From positions 16,863,888 to 16,927,887 of the forward strand of contig NC_064041.1 in NCBI RefSeq assembly GCF_932526225.1: a DNA stretch of 64,000 nucleotides, given 5' to 3'. This document shows positions 38,901-54,550 of the stretch, in pieces (within the stretch, counting starts at the first letter, position 1; every line of letters starts with the position of its first letter). The DNA is from Nematostella vectensis (taxonomy: Eukaryota > Cnidaria > Anthozoa > Actiniaria > Edwardsiidae). The position numbers were made by a program, and so were the translations under genes. The notes below the pieces were generated by a model. It searched no databases, was not told the origin of the DNA, and was given only the letters and a program-made list of their open reading frames with translations.

Positions 38901-41900
38901 TGGAATTTACATTCGGAAAAAAAATTATCGATTGTAACCTTTTGGAGGTTACACTCGTAAAACAAATTCCCGAATGTAACCCTGAAGCTTTTCCCGAATG
39001 TAACCTCCAGTCCGATGGTGACTTTGCTTGGGATGGTTTACGATACCAATAGTATTAAAAGTAATTTTCATTACAATTCCCTTCAGCAATGCCACGTTAG
39101 TCTTTCGTTGCGGGCACTTGACTACTAACGCAGCGACCCAGGTTCGATTCCCGCTGATAGCCTATTTTTTTTTCTTTATTTTTTTTATTAAATATCGATA
39201 CTTAATTATACTGTTCTTGGTGTGTCATGACATAAAAAGAAGGTATAGGAACACTTTTATGTACTTTCAGCATCTTTGATGTGATCATGCTTTGTTCAGG
39301 ATCCTGTACATATTTTATGCCCACAAGAACTAACTAGATTCCTTGGATAACTTGATTAAGTAGATTCTAACATAGAGCATAGCGCTCGATAGATTGATAT
39401 ACCTTTTTTTCCGAGTTTTCTGTTTTATTTTTCCTAATGTTACTTTTGGGAATTTACATTCGGAAAAAAAATTATCGATTGTAACCTTTTGGAGGTTACA
39501 CTCGTAAAAAAAATTCCCGAATGTAACCCTGAAGCTTTTCCCGAATGTAACCTCCAGTCCGATGGTGACTTTGCTTGGGATAGTTTACGATACCAATAGT
39601 ATTAAAAGTAATTTTCATTACAATTCCCTTCAGCAATGCCACGTTAGTCTTTCGTTGCAGGCACTTGACTACTAACGCAGCGACCCGGGTTCGATTCCCG
39701 CTGATAGCCTATTTTTTTTTCTTTATTTTTTTTTATTAAATATCGATACTTAATTATACTGTTCTTGGTGTGTCATGACATAAAAAGAAGGTATAGGAAC
39801 ACTTTTATGTACTTTCAGCATCTTTGATGTGATCATGCTTTGTTCAGGATCCTGTACATATTTTATGCCCACAAGAACTAACTAGATTCCTTGGATAACT
39901 TGATTAAGTAGATTCTAACATAGAGCATAGCGCTCGATAGATTGATATACCTTTTTTTCCGAGTTTTCTGTTTTATTTTTCCTAATGTTACTTTTGGGAA
40001 TTTACATTCGGAAAAAAAATTATCGATTGTAACCTTTTGGAGGTTACACTCGTAAAAAAAATTCCCGAATGTAACCCTGAAGCTTTTCCCGAATGTAACC
40101 TCCAGTCCGATGGTGACTTTGCTTGGGATAGTTTACGATACCAATAGTATTAAAAGTAATTTTCATTACAATTCCCTTCAGCAATGCCACGTTAGTCTTT
40201 CGTTGCTGGCACTTGACTACTAACGCAGCCACCCGGGTTTGATTCCCGCTGATAGCCTATTTTTTTTTCTTTATTTTTTTTTATTAAATATCGATACTTA
40301 ATTATACTGTTCTTGGTGTGTCATGACATAAAAAGAAGGTATAGGAACACTTTTATGTACTCTCAGCATCTTTGATGTGCTCATGCTTTGTTCAGGATCC
40401 TGTACATATTTTATGCACACAAGAACTAACTAGATTCCTTGAATAACTTGATTAAGTAGATTCTAACATAGAGCATAGCGCTCGATAGATTGATATACCT
40501 TTTTTTCAAAGTATACTGTTTTATTTTTCCTAATATTTCTTTTTTGAATTTACATTCGGAAAAAAAATTATCGATGGTATCCTTTTGGAGGTTACACTCG
40601 TAAAACAAATTCCCGAATGTAACCCTGAAGCTTTTCCCGAATGTAACCTCCAGTCCGATGGTGACTTTACTTGGGATAGTTTACGATACCAATAGTATTA
40701 AAAGTAATTTTCATTACAATTCCCTTCAGCAATGCCACGTTAGTCTTTCGTTGCGGGCACTTAACTACTAACGCAGCGACCCGGGTTCGATTCCCGCTGA
40801 TAGCCTATTTTTTTTTCTTTATTTTTTTTATTAAATATCGATACTTAATTATACTGTTCTTGGTGTGTCATGACATAAAAAGAAGGTATAGGAACACTTT
40901 TATGTACTCTCAGCATCTTTGATGTGATCATGCTTTGTTCAGGATCCTGTACATATTTTATGCCCACAAGAACTAACTAGATTCCTTGGATAACTTGATT
41001 AAGTAGATTCTAACATAGAGCATAGCGCTTGATAGATTGATATACCTTTTTTTCCGTGTTTTCTGTTTTATTTTTCCAAATGTTACTTTTTGGAATTTAC
41101 ATTTGGAAAAAAAAATTAACGATTGTAACCTTTTGGAGGTTACACTCGTAAAACAAATTCCCGAATGTAACCCTTAAGCTTTTCCCGAATGTAACCTCCA
41201 GTCCGATGGTGACTTTGCTTGGGATAGTTTACGATACCAATAGTATTAAAAGTAATTTTCATTACAATTCCCTTCAGCAATGCCACGTTAGTCTTTCGTT
41301 GCTGGCACTTGACTACTAACGCAGCCACCCGTGTTTGATTCCCGCTGATAGCCTATTTTTTTTTTCTTTATTTTTTTTTATTAAATATCGATACTTAATT
41401 ATACTGTTCTTGGTGTGTCATGACATAAAAAGAAGGTATAGGAACACTTTTATGTACTCTCAGCATCTTTGATGTGCTCATGCTTTGTTCAGGATCCTGT
41501 ACATATTTTATGCACACAAAAACTAACTAGATTCCTTGAATAACTTGATTAAGTAGATTCTAACATAGAGCATAGCGCTCGATAGATTGATATACCTTTT
41601 TTTCAGAGTATACTGTTTTATTTTTCCTAATATTTCTTTTTTGAATTTACATTCGGAAAAAAAATTATCGATGGTATCCTTTTGGAGGTTACACTCGTAA
41701 AACAAAATCCCGAATGTAACCCTGAAGCTTTTCCCGAATGTAACCTCCAGTCCGATGGTGACTTTACTTGGGATAGTTTACGATACCAATAGTATTAAAA
41801 GTAATTTTCATTACAATTCCCTTCAGCAATGCCACGTTAGTCTTTCGTTGCGGGCACTTGACTACTAACGCAGCGACCCGGGTTCGATTCCCGCTGATAG

Positions 41901-44020
41901 CCTATTTTTTATTTTATTTTTTTTTAAATCGATACTTAATTATACTGTTCTTGGTGTGTCATGACATAAAAAGAAGGTATAGGAACACTTTTATGTACTC
42001 TCAGCATCTTTGATGTGCTCATGCTTTGTTCAGGATCCTGCACATATTTTATGCACACAAGAACTAACTAGATTCCTTGGATAACTTGATTAAGTAGATT
42101 CTAACATAGAGCATAGCACTCGATAGATTGATATACCTTTTTTTCCGAGTATACTGTTTTATTTTTTCCTAATGTTACTTTTTGGAATTTACATTCGGAA
42201 AAAAAATTATCGATTGTAACCTTTTGGAGGTTACACTCGTAAAACAAATTCCCGAATGTAACCCTGAAGCTTTTCCCGAATGTAACCTCCAGTCCGATGG
42301 TGACTTTGCTTGGGATGGTTTACGATACCAATAGTATTAAAAGTAATTTTCATTACAATTCCCTTCAGCAATGCCACGTTAGTCTTTCGTTGCGGGCACT
42401 TGACTACTAACGCAGCGACCCGGGTTCGATTCCCGCTGATAGCCTATTTTTTTTTCTTTATTTTTTTTATTAAATATCGATACTTAATTATACTGTTCTT
42501 GGTGTGTCATGACATAAAAAGAAGGTATAGGAACACTTTTATGTACTTTCAGCATCTTTGATGTGATCATGCTTTGTTCAGGATCCTGTACATATTTTAT
42601 GCCCACAAGAACTAACTAGATTCCTTGGATAACTTGATTAAGTAGATTCTAACATAGAGCATAGCGCTCGATAGATTGATATACCTTTTTTTCCGAGTTT
42701 TCTGTTTTATTTTTCCTAATGTTACTTTTGGGAATTTACATTCGGAAAAAAAATTATCGATTGTAACCTTTTGGAGGTTACACTCGTAAAAAAAATTCCC
42801 GAATGTAACCCTGAAGCTTTTCCCGAATGTAACCTCCAGTCCGATGGTGACTTTGCTTGGGATAGTTTACGATACCAATAGTATTAAAAGTAATTTTCAT
42901 TACAATTCCCTTCAGCAATGCCACGTTAGTCTTTCGTTGCAGGCACTTGACTACTAACGCAGCGACCCGGGTTCGATTCCCGCTGATAGCCTATTTTTTT
43001 TTCTTTATTTTTTTTTATTAAATATCGATACTTAATTATACTGTTCTTGGTGTGTCATGACATAAAAAGAAGGTATAGGAACACTTTTATGTACTTTCAG
43101 CATCTTTGATGTGATCATGCTTTGTTCAGGATCCTGTACATATTTTATGCCCACAAGAACTAACTAGATTCCTTGGATAACTTGATTAAGTAGATTCTAA
43201 CATAGAGCATAGCGCTCGATAGATTGATATACCTTTTTTTCCGAGTTTTCTGTTTTATTTTTCCTAATGTTACTTTTGGGAATTTACATTCGGAAAAAAA
43301 ATTATCGATTGTAACCTTTTGGAGGTTACACTCGTAAAAAAAATTCCCGAATGTAACCCTGAAGCTTTTCCCGAATGTAACCTCCAGTCCGATGGTGACT
43401 TTGCTTGGGATAGTTTACGATACCAATAGTATTAAAAGTAATTTTCATTACAATTCCCTTCAGCAATGCCACGTTAGTCTTTCGTTGCTGGCACTTGACT
43501 ACTAACGCAGCCACCCGGGTTTGATTCCCGCTGATAGCCTATTTTTTTTTTCTTTATTTTTTTTTATTAAATATCGATACTTAATTATACTGTTCTTGGT
43601 GTGTCATGACATAAAAAGAAGGTATAGGAACACTTTTATGTACTCTCAGCATCTTTGATGTGCTCATGCTTTGTTCAGGATCCTGTACATATTTTATGCA
43701 CACAAGAACTAACTAGATTCCTTGAATAACTTGATTAAGTAGATTCTAACATAGAGCATAGCGCTCGATAGATTGATATACCTTTTTTTCAAAGTATACT
43801 GTTTTATTTTTCCTAATATTTATTTTTTGAATTTACATTCGGAAAAAAAATTATCGATGGTATCCTTTTGGAGGTTACACTCGTAAAACAAATTCCCGAA
43901 TGTAACCCTGAAGCTTTTCCCGAATGTAACCTCCAGTCCGATGGTGACTTTACTTGGGATAGTTTACGATACCAATAGTATTAAAAGTAATTTTCATTAC
44001 AATTCCCTTCAGCAATGCCA
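37450..44020 (+). repeat. 6-unit (3282 bp) tandem duplication
   Basis: Starts 37454, 38002, 38551, 39093, 39640 and 40188 match 40736, 41284, 41833, 42375, 42922 and 43470 at 3282 bp. Markers are 'gcgcttgatag', 'cccttaagc', 'gggatggttt', 'cgtaaaaaaaattccc' and 'tttcaaagtat'. Copies are nearly identical, pointing to a recent event. Confidence 0.88.
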
Positions 44021-47000
44021 CGTTAGTCTTTCGTTGCGGGCACTTAACTACTAACGCAGCGACCCGGGTTCGATTCCCGCTGATAGCCTATTTTTTTTTC
44101 TTTATTTTTTTTATTAAATATCGATACTTAATTATACTGTTCTTGGTGTGTCATGACATAAAAAGAAGGTATAGGAACACTTTTATGTACTCTCAGCATC
44201 TTTGATGTGATCATGCTTTGTTCAGGATCCTGTACATATTTTATGCCCACAAGAACTAACTAGATTCCTTGGATAACTTGATTAAGTAGATTCTAACATA
44301 GAGCATAGCGCTCGATAGATTGATATACCTTTTTTTCCGAGTTTTCTGTTTTATTTTTCCTAATGTTACTTTTGGGAATTTACATTCGGAAAAAAAATTA
44401 TCGATTGTAACCTTTTGGAGGTTACACTCGTAAAACAAATTCCCGAATGTAACCCTGAAGCTTTTCCCGAATGTAACCTCCAGTCCGATGGTGACTTTGC
44501 TTGGGATAGTTTACGATACCAATAGTATTAAAAGTAATTTTCATTACAATTCCCTTCAGCAATGCCACGTTAGTCTTTCGTTGCTGGCACTTGACTACTA
44601 ACGCAGCCACCCGGGTTTGATTCCCGCTGATAGCCTATTTTTTTTTTCTTTATTTTTTTTTATTAAATGTCGATACTTAATTATACTGTTCTTGGTGTGT
44701 CATGACATAAAAAGAAGGTATAGGAACACTTTTATGTACTCTCAGCATCTTTGATGTGCTCATGCTTTGTTCAGGATCCTGTACATATTTTATGCACACA
44801 AGAACTAACTAGATTCCTTGAATAACTTGATTAAGTAGATTCTAACATAGAGCATAGCGCTCGATAGATTGATATACCTTTTTTTCAGAGTATACTGTTT
44901 TATTTTTCCTAATATTTCTTTTTTGAATTTACATTCGGAAAAAAAATTATCGATGGTATCCTTTTGGAGGTTACACTCGTAAAACAAATTCCCGAATGTA
45001 ACCCTGAAGCTTTTCCCGAATGTAACCTCCAGTCCGATGGTGACTTTACTTGGGATAGTTTACGATACCAATAGTATTAAAAGTAATTTTAATTACAATT
45101 CCCTTCAGCAATGCCACGTTAGTCTTTCGTTGCGGGCACTTGACTACTAACGCAGCGACCCGGGTTCGATTACCGCTGATAGCCTATTTTTTATTTATTT
45201 TTTTTTTAAATCGATACTTAATTATACTGTTCTTGGTGTGTCATGACATAAAAATAAGGTATAGGAACACTTTTATGTACTCTCAGCATCTTTGATGTGC
45301 TCATGCTTTGTTCAGGATCCTGCACATATTTTATGCACACAAGAACTAACTAGATTCCTTGGATAACTTGATTAAGTAGATTCTAACATAGAGCATAGCA
45401 CTCGATAGATTGATATACCTTTTTTTCCGAGTATACTGTTTTATTTTTTCCTAATGTTACTTTTTGGAATTTACATTCGGAAAAAAAAATTATCGATTGT
45501 AACCTTTTGGAGGTTACACTCGTAAAACAAATTCCCGAATGTAACCCTGAAGCTTTTCCCGAATGTAACCTCCAGTCCGATGGTGACTTTGCTTGGGATA
45601 GTTTACGATACCAATAGTATTAAAAGTAATTTTCATTACAATTCCCTTCAGCAATGCCACGTTAGTCTTTCGTTGCAGGCACTTGACTACTAACGCAGCC
45701 ACACGGGTTTGATTCCCGCTGATAGCCTATTTTTTTTTCTTTATTTTTTTTTATTAAATATTGATACTTAATTATACTGTTCTTGGTGCGTCATGACATA
45801 AAAAGAAGGTATAGGAACACTTTTATGTACTCTCAGCATCTTTGATGTGCTCATGCTTTGTTCAGGATCCTGTACATATTTTATGCACACAAGAACTAAC
45901 TAGATTCCTTGAATAACTTGATTAAGTAGATTCTAACATAGAGCATAGCGCTCGATAGATTGATATACCTTTTTTTCAGAGTATACTGTTTTATTTTTCC
46001 TAATATTTCTTTTTTGAATTTACATTCGGAAAAAAAATTATCGATGGTATCCTTTTGGAGGTTACACTCGTAAAACAAATTCCCGAATGTAACCCTGAAG
46101 CTTTTCCCGAATGTAAACTCCAGTCCGATGGTGACTTTACTTGGGATAGTTTACGATACCAATAGTATTAAAAGTAATTTTCATTACAATTCCCTTCAGC
46201 AATGCCACGTTAGTCTTTCGTTGCGGGCAATTGACTACTAACGCAGCGACCCGGGTTCGTTTCCCGCTGATAGCCTATTTTTATTTTTTTTTTTTAAATC
46301 GATACTTAATTATACTGTTCTTGGTGTGTCATGACATAAAAAGAAGGTATAGGAACACTTTTATGTACTCTCAGCATCTTTGATGTTCTCATGCTTTGTT
46401 CAGGATCCTGCACATATTTTATGCACACAAGAACTAACTAGATTCCTTGGATAACTTGATTAAGTAGATTCTAACATAGAGCATAGCACTCGATAGATTG
46501 ATATACCTTTTTTTCCGAGTATACTGTTTTATTTTTTCCTAATGTTACTTTTTGGAATTTACATTCGGAAAAAAAATTATCGATTGTAACCTTTTGGAGG
46601 TTACACTCGTAAAACAAATTCCCGAATGTAACCCTGAAGCTTTTCCCGAATGTAACCTCCAGTCCGATGGTGACTTTGCTTGGGATAGTTTACGATACCA
46701 ATAGTATTAAAAGTAATTTTCATTACAATTCCCTTCAGCAATGCCACGTTAGTCTTTCGTTTCTGGCACTTGACTACTAACGCAGCCACCCGGGTTTGAT
46801 TCCCGCTGATAGCCTATTTTTTATTTTTTTTTTTAAATCGATACTTAATTATACTGTTCTTGGTGTGTCATGACATAAAAAGAAGGTATAGGAACACTTT
46901 TATGTACTCTCAGCATCTTTGATGTGCTCATGCTTTGTTCAGGATCCTGCACATATTTTATGCACACAAGAACTAACTAGATTCCTTGGATAACTTGATT

Positions 47001-50000
47001 AAGTAGATTCTAACATAGAGCATAGCACTCGATAGATTGATATACCTTTTTTTCCGAGTATACTGTTTTATTTTTTCCTAATGTTACTTTTTGGAATTTA
47101 CATTCGGAAAAAAAATTATCGATTGTAACCTTTTGGAGGTTACACTCGTAAAACAAATTCCCGAATGTAACCCTGAAGCTTTTCCCGAATGTAACCTCCA
47201 GTCCGATGGTGACTTTGCTTGGGATGGTTTACGATACCAATAGTATTAAAAGTAATTTTCATTACAATTCCCTTCAGCAATGCCACGTTAGTCTTTCGTT
47301 GCGGGCACTTGACTACTAACGCAGCGACCCGGGTTCGATTCCCGCTGATAGCCTATTTTTTTTTCTTTATTTTTTTTATTAAATATCGATACTTAATTAT
47401 ACTGTTCTTGGTGTGTCATGACATAAAAAGAAGGTATAGGAACACTTTTATGTACTTTCAGCATCTTTGATGTGATCATGCTTTGTTCAGGATCCTGTAC
47501 ATATTTTATGCCCACAAGAACTAACTAGATTCCTTGGATAACTTGATTAAGTAGATTCTAACATAGAGCATAGCGCTCGATAGATTGATATACCTTTTTT
47601 TCCGAGTTTTCTGTTTTATTTTTCCTAATGTTACTTTTGGGAATTTACATTCGGAAAAAAAATTATCGATTGTAACCTTTTGGAGGTTACACTCGTAAAA
47701 CAAATTCCCGAATGTAACCCTAATGCTTTTCCCGAATGTAACCTCCAGTCCGATGGTGACTTTGCTTGGGATAGTTTACGATACCAATAGTATTAAAAGT
47801 AATTTTCATTACAATTCCTTTCAGCAATGCCACGTTAGTCTTTCGTTGCTGGCACTTGACTACTAACGCAGCCACCCGGGTTTGATTCCCGCTGATAGCC
47901 TATTTTTTTTTTCTTTATTTTTTTTTATTAAATATCGATACTTAATTATACTGTTCTTGGTGTGTCATGACATAAAAAGAAGGTATAGGAACACTTTTAT
48001 GTACTCTCAGCATCTTTGATGTGCTCATGCTTTGTTCAGGATCCTGTACATATTTTATGCACACAAGAACTAACTAGATTCCTTGAATAACTTGATTAAG
48101 TAGATTCTAACATAGAGCATAGCGCTCGATAGATTGATATACCTTTTTTTCAAAGTATACTGTTTTATTTTTCCTAATATTTCTTTTTCGAATTTACATT
48201 CGGAAAAAAAATTATCGATGGTATCCTTTTGAAGGTTACACTCGTAAAACAAATTCCCGAATGTAACCCTGAAGCTTTTCCCGAATGTAACCTCCAGTCC
48301 GATGGTGACTTTACTTGGGATAGTTTACGATACCAATAGTATTAAAAGTAATTTTCATTACAATTCCCTTCAGCAATGCCACGTTAGTCTTTCGTTGCGG
48401 GCACTTAACTACTAACGCAGCGACCCGGGTTCGATTCCCGCTGATAGCCTATTTTTTTTTCTTTATTTTTTTTATTAAATATCGATACTTAATTATACTG
48501 TTCTTGGTGTGTCATGACATAAAAAGAAGGTATAGGAACACTTTTATGTACTCTCAGCATCTTTGATGTGATCATGCTTTGTTCAGGATCCTGTACATAT
48601 TTTATGCCCACAAGAACTAACTAGATTCCTTGGATAACTTGATTAAGTAGATTCTAACATAGAGCATAGCGCTCGATAGATTGATATACCTTTTTTTCCG
48701 AGTTTTCTGTTTTATTTTTCCTAATGTTACTTTTGGGAATTTACATTCGGAAAAAAAATTATCGATTGTAACCTTTTGGAGGTTACACTCGTAAAACAAA
48801 TTCCCGAATGTAACCCTGAAGCTTTTCCCGAATGTAACCTCCAGTCCGATGGTGACTTTGCTTGGGATAGTTTACGATACCAATAGTATTAAAAGTAATT
48901 TTCATTACAATTCCCTTCAGCAATGCCACGTTAGTCTTTCGTTGCTGGCACTTGACTACTAACGCAGCCACCCGGGTTTGATTCCCGCTGATAGCCTATT
49001 TTTTTTTTCTTTATTTTTTTTTATTAAATGTCGATACTTAATTATACTGTTCTTGGTGTGTCATGACATAAAAAGAAGGTATAGGAACACTTTTATGTAC
49101 TCTCAGCATCTTTGATGTGCTCATGCTTTGTTCAGGATCCTGTACATATTTTATGCACACAAGAACTAACTAGATTCCTTGAATAACTTGATTAAGTAGA
49201 TTCTAACATAGAGCATAGCGCTCGATAGATTGATATACCTTTTTTTCAGAGTATACTGTTTTATTTTTCCTAATATTTCTTTTTTGAATTTACATTCGGA
49301 AAAAAAATTATCGATGGTATCCTTTTGGAGGTTACACTCGTAAAACAAATTCCCGAATGTAACCCTGAAGCTTTTCCCGAATGTAACCTCCAGTCCGATG
49401 GTGACTTTACTTGGGATAGTTTACGATACCAATAGTATTAAAAGTAATTTTCATTACAATTCCCTTCAGCAATGCCACGTTAGTCTTTCGTTGCGGGCAC
49501 TTGACTACTAACGCAGCGACCCGGGTTCGATTCCCGCTGATAGCCTATTTTTTATTTATTTATTTTTTAAATCGATACTTAATTATACTGTTCTTGGTGT
49601 GTCATGACATAAAAAGAAGGTATAGGAACACTTTTATGTACTCTCAGCATCTTTGATGTGCTCATGCTTTGTTCAGGATCCTGCACATATTTTATGCACA
49701 CAAGAACTAACTAGATTCCTTGGATAACTTGATTAAGTAGATTCTAACATAGAGCATAGCACTCGATAGATTGATATACCTTTTTTTCCGAGTATACTGT
49801 TTTATTTTTTCCTAATGTTACTTTTTGGAATTTACATTCGGAAAAAAAATTATCGATTGTAACCTTTTGGAGGTTACACTCGTAAAACAAATTCCCGAAT
49901 GTAACCCTGAAGCTTTTCCCGAATGTAACCTCCAGTCCGATGGTGACTTTGCTTGGGATAGTTTACGATACCAATAGTATTAAAAGTAATTTTCATTACA
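43470..50000 (+). repeat. 8-unit (4361 bp) offset duplication
   Basis: Units near 43470, 44019, 44566 and 45115 match 47831, 48380, 48927 and 49476 at an offset of 4361 bp. Both copies carry the rare 'aaatgtcgatac' (about 44666 and 49027). Between them lie further units of the same three types, including 'gggatggttt' at ~47224. Confidence 0.8.
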
Positions 50001-50149
50001 ATTCCCTTCATCAATACCACGTTAGTCTTTCGTTGCGGGCACTTGACTACTAACGCAGCGACCCGGGTTCGATTCCCGCTGATAGCCTATTTTTTTTTCT
50101 TTATTTTTTTTATTAAATATCGATACTTAATTATACTGTTCTTGGTGTG

Positions 50150-53100
50150 TCATGACATAAAAAGAAGGTATAGGAACACTTTTATGTACTCTCAGCATCT
50201 TTGATGTGATCATGCTTTGTTCAGGATCCTGTACATATTTTATGCCCACAAGAACTAACTAGATTCCTTGGATAACTTGATTAAGCAGATTCTAACATAG
50301 AGCATAGCGCTCGATAGATTGATATACCTTTTTTTCCGAGTTTTCTGTTTTATTTTTCCTAATGTTACTTTTGGGAATTTACATTCGGAAAAAAAATTAT
50401 CGATTGTAACCTTTTGGAGGTTACACTCGTAAAACAAATTCCCGAATGTAACCCTGAAGCTTTTCCCGAATGTAACCTCCAGTCCGATGGTGACTTTGCT
50501 TGGGATAGTTTACGATACCAATAGTATTAAAAGTAATTTTCATTACAATTCCCTTCAGCAATGCCACGTTAGTCTTTCGTTGCTGGCACTTGACTACTAA
50601 CGCAGCCACCCGGGTTTGATTCCCGCTGATAGCCTATTTTTTTTTCTTTATTTTTTTTTATTAAATATTGATACTTATTTATACTGTTCTTGGTGTGTCA
50701 TGACATAAAAAGAAGGTATAGGATTACTTTTATGTACTCTCAGCATCTTTGATGTGCTCATGCTTTGTTCAGGATCCTGTACATATTTTATGCACACAAG
50801 AACTAACTAGATTCCTTGAATAACTTGATTAAGTAGATTCTAACATAGAGCATAGCGCTCGATAGATTGATATACCTTTTTTTCAGAGTATACTGTTTTA
50901 TTTTTCCTAATATTTCTTTTTTGAATTTACATTCGGAAAAAAAATTATCGATGGTATCCTTTTGGAGGTTACACTCGTAAAACAAATTCCCGAATGTAAC
51001 CCTGAAGCTTTTCCCGAATGTAACCTCCAGTCCGATGGTGACTTTACTTGGGATAGTTTACGATACCAATAGTATTAAAAGTAATTTTCATTACAATTCC
51101 CTTCAGCAATGCCACGTTAGTCTTTCGTTGCGGGCAATTGACTACTAACGCAGCGACCCGGGTTCGATTCCCGCTGATAGCCTATTTTTTATTTTTTTTT
51201 TTTAAATCGATACTTAATTATACTGTTCTTTGTGTGTCATGACATAAAAAGAAGGTATAGGAACACTTTTATGTACTCTCAGCATCTTTGATGTGATCAT
51301 GCTTTGTTCAGGATCCTGTACATATTTTATGCCCACAAGAACTAACTAGATTCCTTGGATAACTTGATTAAGTAGATGCTAACATAGAGCATAGCGCTCG
51401 ATAGATTGATATACCTTTTTTTCAGAGTATACTGTTTTGTTTTTCCTAATGTTACTTTTTGGAATTTACATTCGGAAAAAAAATTATCGATTGTAACCTT
51501 TTGGAGGTTACACTCGTAAAACAAATTCCCGAATGTAACCCTGAAGCTTTTCCCGAATGTAACCTCCAGTCCGATGGTGACTTTGCTTGGGATAGTTTAC
51601 GATACCAATAGTATTAAAAGTAATTTTCATTACAATTCCCTTCAGCAATGCCACGTTAGTCTTTCGTTGCTGGCACTTGACTACTAACGCAGCCACCCGG
51701 GTTTGATTCCCGCTGATAGCCTATTTTTTTTTCTTTATTTTTTTTTATTGAATATTGATACTTAATTATACTGTTCTTGGTGTGTCATGACATAAAAAGA
51801 AGGTATAGGATTACTTTTATGTACTCTCAGCATCTTTGATGTGCTCATGCTTTGTTCAGGATCCTGTACATATTTTATGCACACAAGAACTAACTAGATT
51901 CCTTGAATAACTTGATTTAGTAGATTCTAACATAGAGCATAGCGCTCGATAGATTGATATACCTTTTTTTCAGAGTATACTGTTTTATTTTTCCTAATAT
52001 TTCTTTTTTGAATTTACATTCGGAAAAAAAATTATCGATGGTATCCTTTTGGAGGTTACACTCGTAAAACAAATTCCCGAATGTAACCCTGAAGCTTTTC
52101 CCGAATGTAACCTCCAGTCCGATGGTGACTTTACTTGGGATAGTTTACGATACCAATAGTATTAAAAGTAATTTTCATTACAATTCCCTTCAGCAATGCC
52201 ACGTTAGTCTTTCGTTGCGGGCAATTGACTACTAACGCAGCGACCCGGGTTCGATTCCCGCTGATAGCCTATTTTTTATTTTTTTTTTTTAAATCGATAC
52301 TTAATTATACTGTTCTTGGTGTGTCATGACATAAAAAGAAGGTATAGGAACACTTTTATGTACTCTCAGCATCTTTGATGTGATCATGCTTTGTTCAGGA
52401 TCCTGTACATATTTTATGCCCACAAGAACTAACTAGATTCCTTGGATAACTTGATTAAGCAGATTCTAACATAGAGCATAGCGCTCGATAGATTGATATA
52501 CCTTTTTTTCCGAGTTTTCTGTTTTATTTTTCCTAATGTTACTTTTGGGAATTTACATTCGGAAAAAAAATTATCGATTGTAACCTTTTGGAGGTTACAC
52601 TCGTAAAACAAATTCCCGAATGTAACCCTGAAGCTTTTCCCGAATGTAACCTCCAGTCCGATGGTGACTTTGCTTGGGATAGTTTACGATACCAATAGTA
52701 TTAAAAGTAATTTTCATTACAATTCCCTTCAGCAATGCCACGTTAGTCTTTCGTTGCTGGCACTTGACTACTAACGCAGCCACCCGGGTTTGATTCCCGC
52801 TGATAGCCTATTTTTTTTTCTTTATTTTTTTTTATTAAATATTGATACTTATTTATACTGTTCTTGGTGTGTCATGACATAAAAAGAAGGTATAGGATTA
52901 CTTTTATGTACTCTCAGCATCTTTGATGTGCTCATGCTTTGTTCAGGATCCTGTACATATTTTATGCACACAAGAACTAACTAGATTCCTTGAATAACTT
53001 GATTAAGTAGATTCTAACATAGAGCATAGCGCTCGATAGATTGATATACCTTTTTTTCAGAGTATACTGTTTTATTTTTCCTAATATTTCTTTTTTGAAT

Positions 53101-54550
53101 TTACATTCGGAAAAAAAATTATCGATGGTATCCTTTTGGAGGTTACACTCGTAAAACAAATTCCCGAATGTAACCCTGAAGCTTTTCCCGAATGTAACCT
53201 CCAGTCCGATGGTGACTTTACTTGGGATAGTTTACGATACCAATAGTATTAAAAGTAATTTTCATTACAATTCCCTTCAGCAATGCCACGTTAGTCTTTC
53301 GTTGCGGGCAATTGACTACTAACGCAGCGACCCGGGTTCGATTCCCGCTGATAGCCTATTTTTTATTTTTTTTTTTTAAATCGATACTTAATTATACTGT
53401 TCTTTGTGTGTCATGACATAAAAAGAAGGTATAGGAACACTTTTATGTACTCTCAGCATCTTTGATGTGATCATGCTTTGTTCAGGATCCTGTACATATT
53501 TTATGCCCACAAGAACTAACTAGATTCCTTGGATAACTTGATTAAGTAGATGCTAACATAGAGCATAGCGCTCGATAGATTGATATACCTTTTTTTCAGA
53601 GTATACTGTTTTGTTTTTCCTAATGTTACTTTTTGGAATTTACATTCGGAAAAAAAATTATCGATTGTAACCTTTTGGAGGTTACACTCGTAAAACAAAT
53701 TCCCGAATGTAACCCTGAAGCTTTTCCCGAATGTAACCTCCAGTCCGATGGTGACTTTGCTTGGGATAGTTTACGATACCAATAGTATTAAAAGTAATTT
53801 TCATTACAATTCCCTTCAGCAATGCCACGTTAGTCTTTCGTTGCTGGCACTTGACTACTAACGCAGCCACCCGGGTTTGATTCCCGCTGATAGCCTATTT
53901 TTTTTTCTTTATTTTTTTTTATTGAATATTGATACTTAATTATACTGTTCTTGGTGTGTCATGACATAAAAAGAAGGTATAGGATTACTTTTATGTACTC
54001 TCAGCATCTTTGATGTGCTCATGCTTTGTTCAGGATCCTGTACATATTTTATGCACACAAGAACTAACTAGATTCCTTGAATAACTTGATTTAGTAGATT
54101 CTAACATAGAGCATAGCGCTCGATAGATTGATATACCTTTTTTTCAGAGTATACTGTTTTATTTTTCCTAATATTTCTTTTTTGAATTTACATTCGGAAA
54201 AAAAATTATCGATGGTATCCTTTTGGAGGTTACACTCGTAAAACAAATTCCCGAATGTAACCCTGAAGCTTTTCCCGAATGTAACCTCCAGTCCGATGGT
54301 GACTTTACTTGGGATAGTTTACGATACCAATAGTATTAAAAGTAATTTTCATTACAATTCCCTTCAGCAATGCCACGTTAGTCTTTCGTTGCGGGCAATT
54401 GACTACTAACGCAGCGACCCGGGTTCGATTCCCGCTGATAGCCTATTTTTTATTTTTTTTTTTTAAATCGATACTTAATTATACTGTTCTTGGTGTGTCA
54501 TGACATAAAAAGAAGGTATAGGAACACTTTTATGTACTCTCAGCATCTTT
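50150..54550 (+). repeat. 4-unit (2174 bp) tandem duplication
   Basis: Starts 50565, 51113, 51652 and 52200 match 52739, 53287, 53826 and 54374 at exactly 2174 bp. Private markers present in both are 'aagcagattc' (50282 and 52456), 'aggattactttt', 'attgaatattgatac', 'gtagatgctaac' and 'ctgttttgttttt'. Confidence 0.9.
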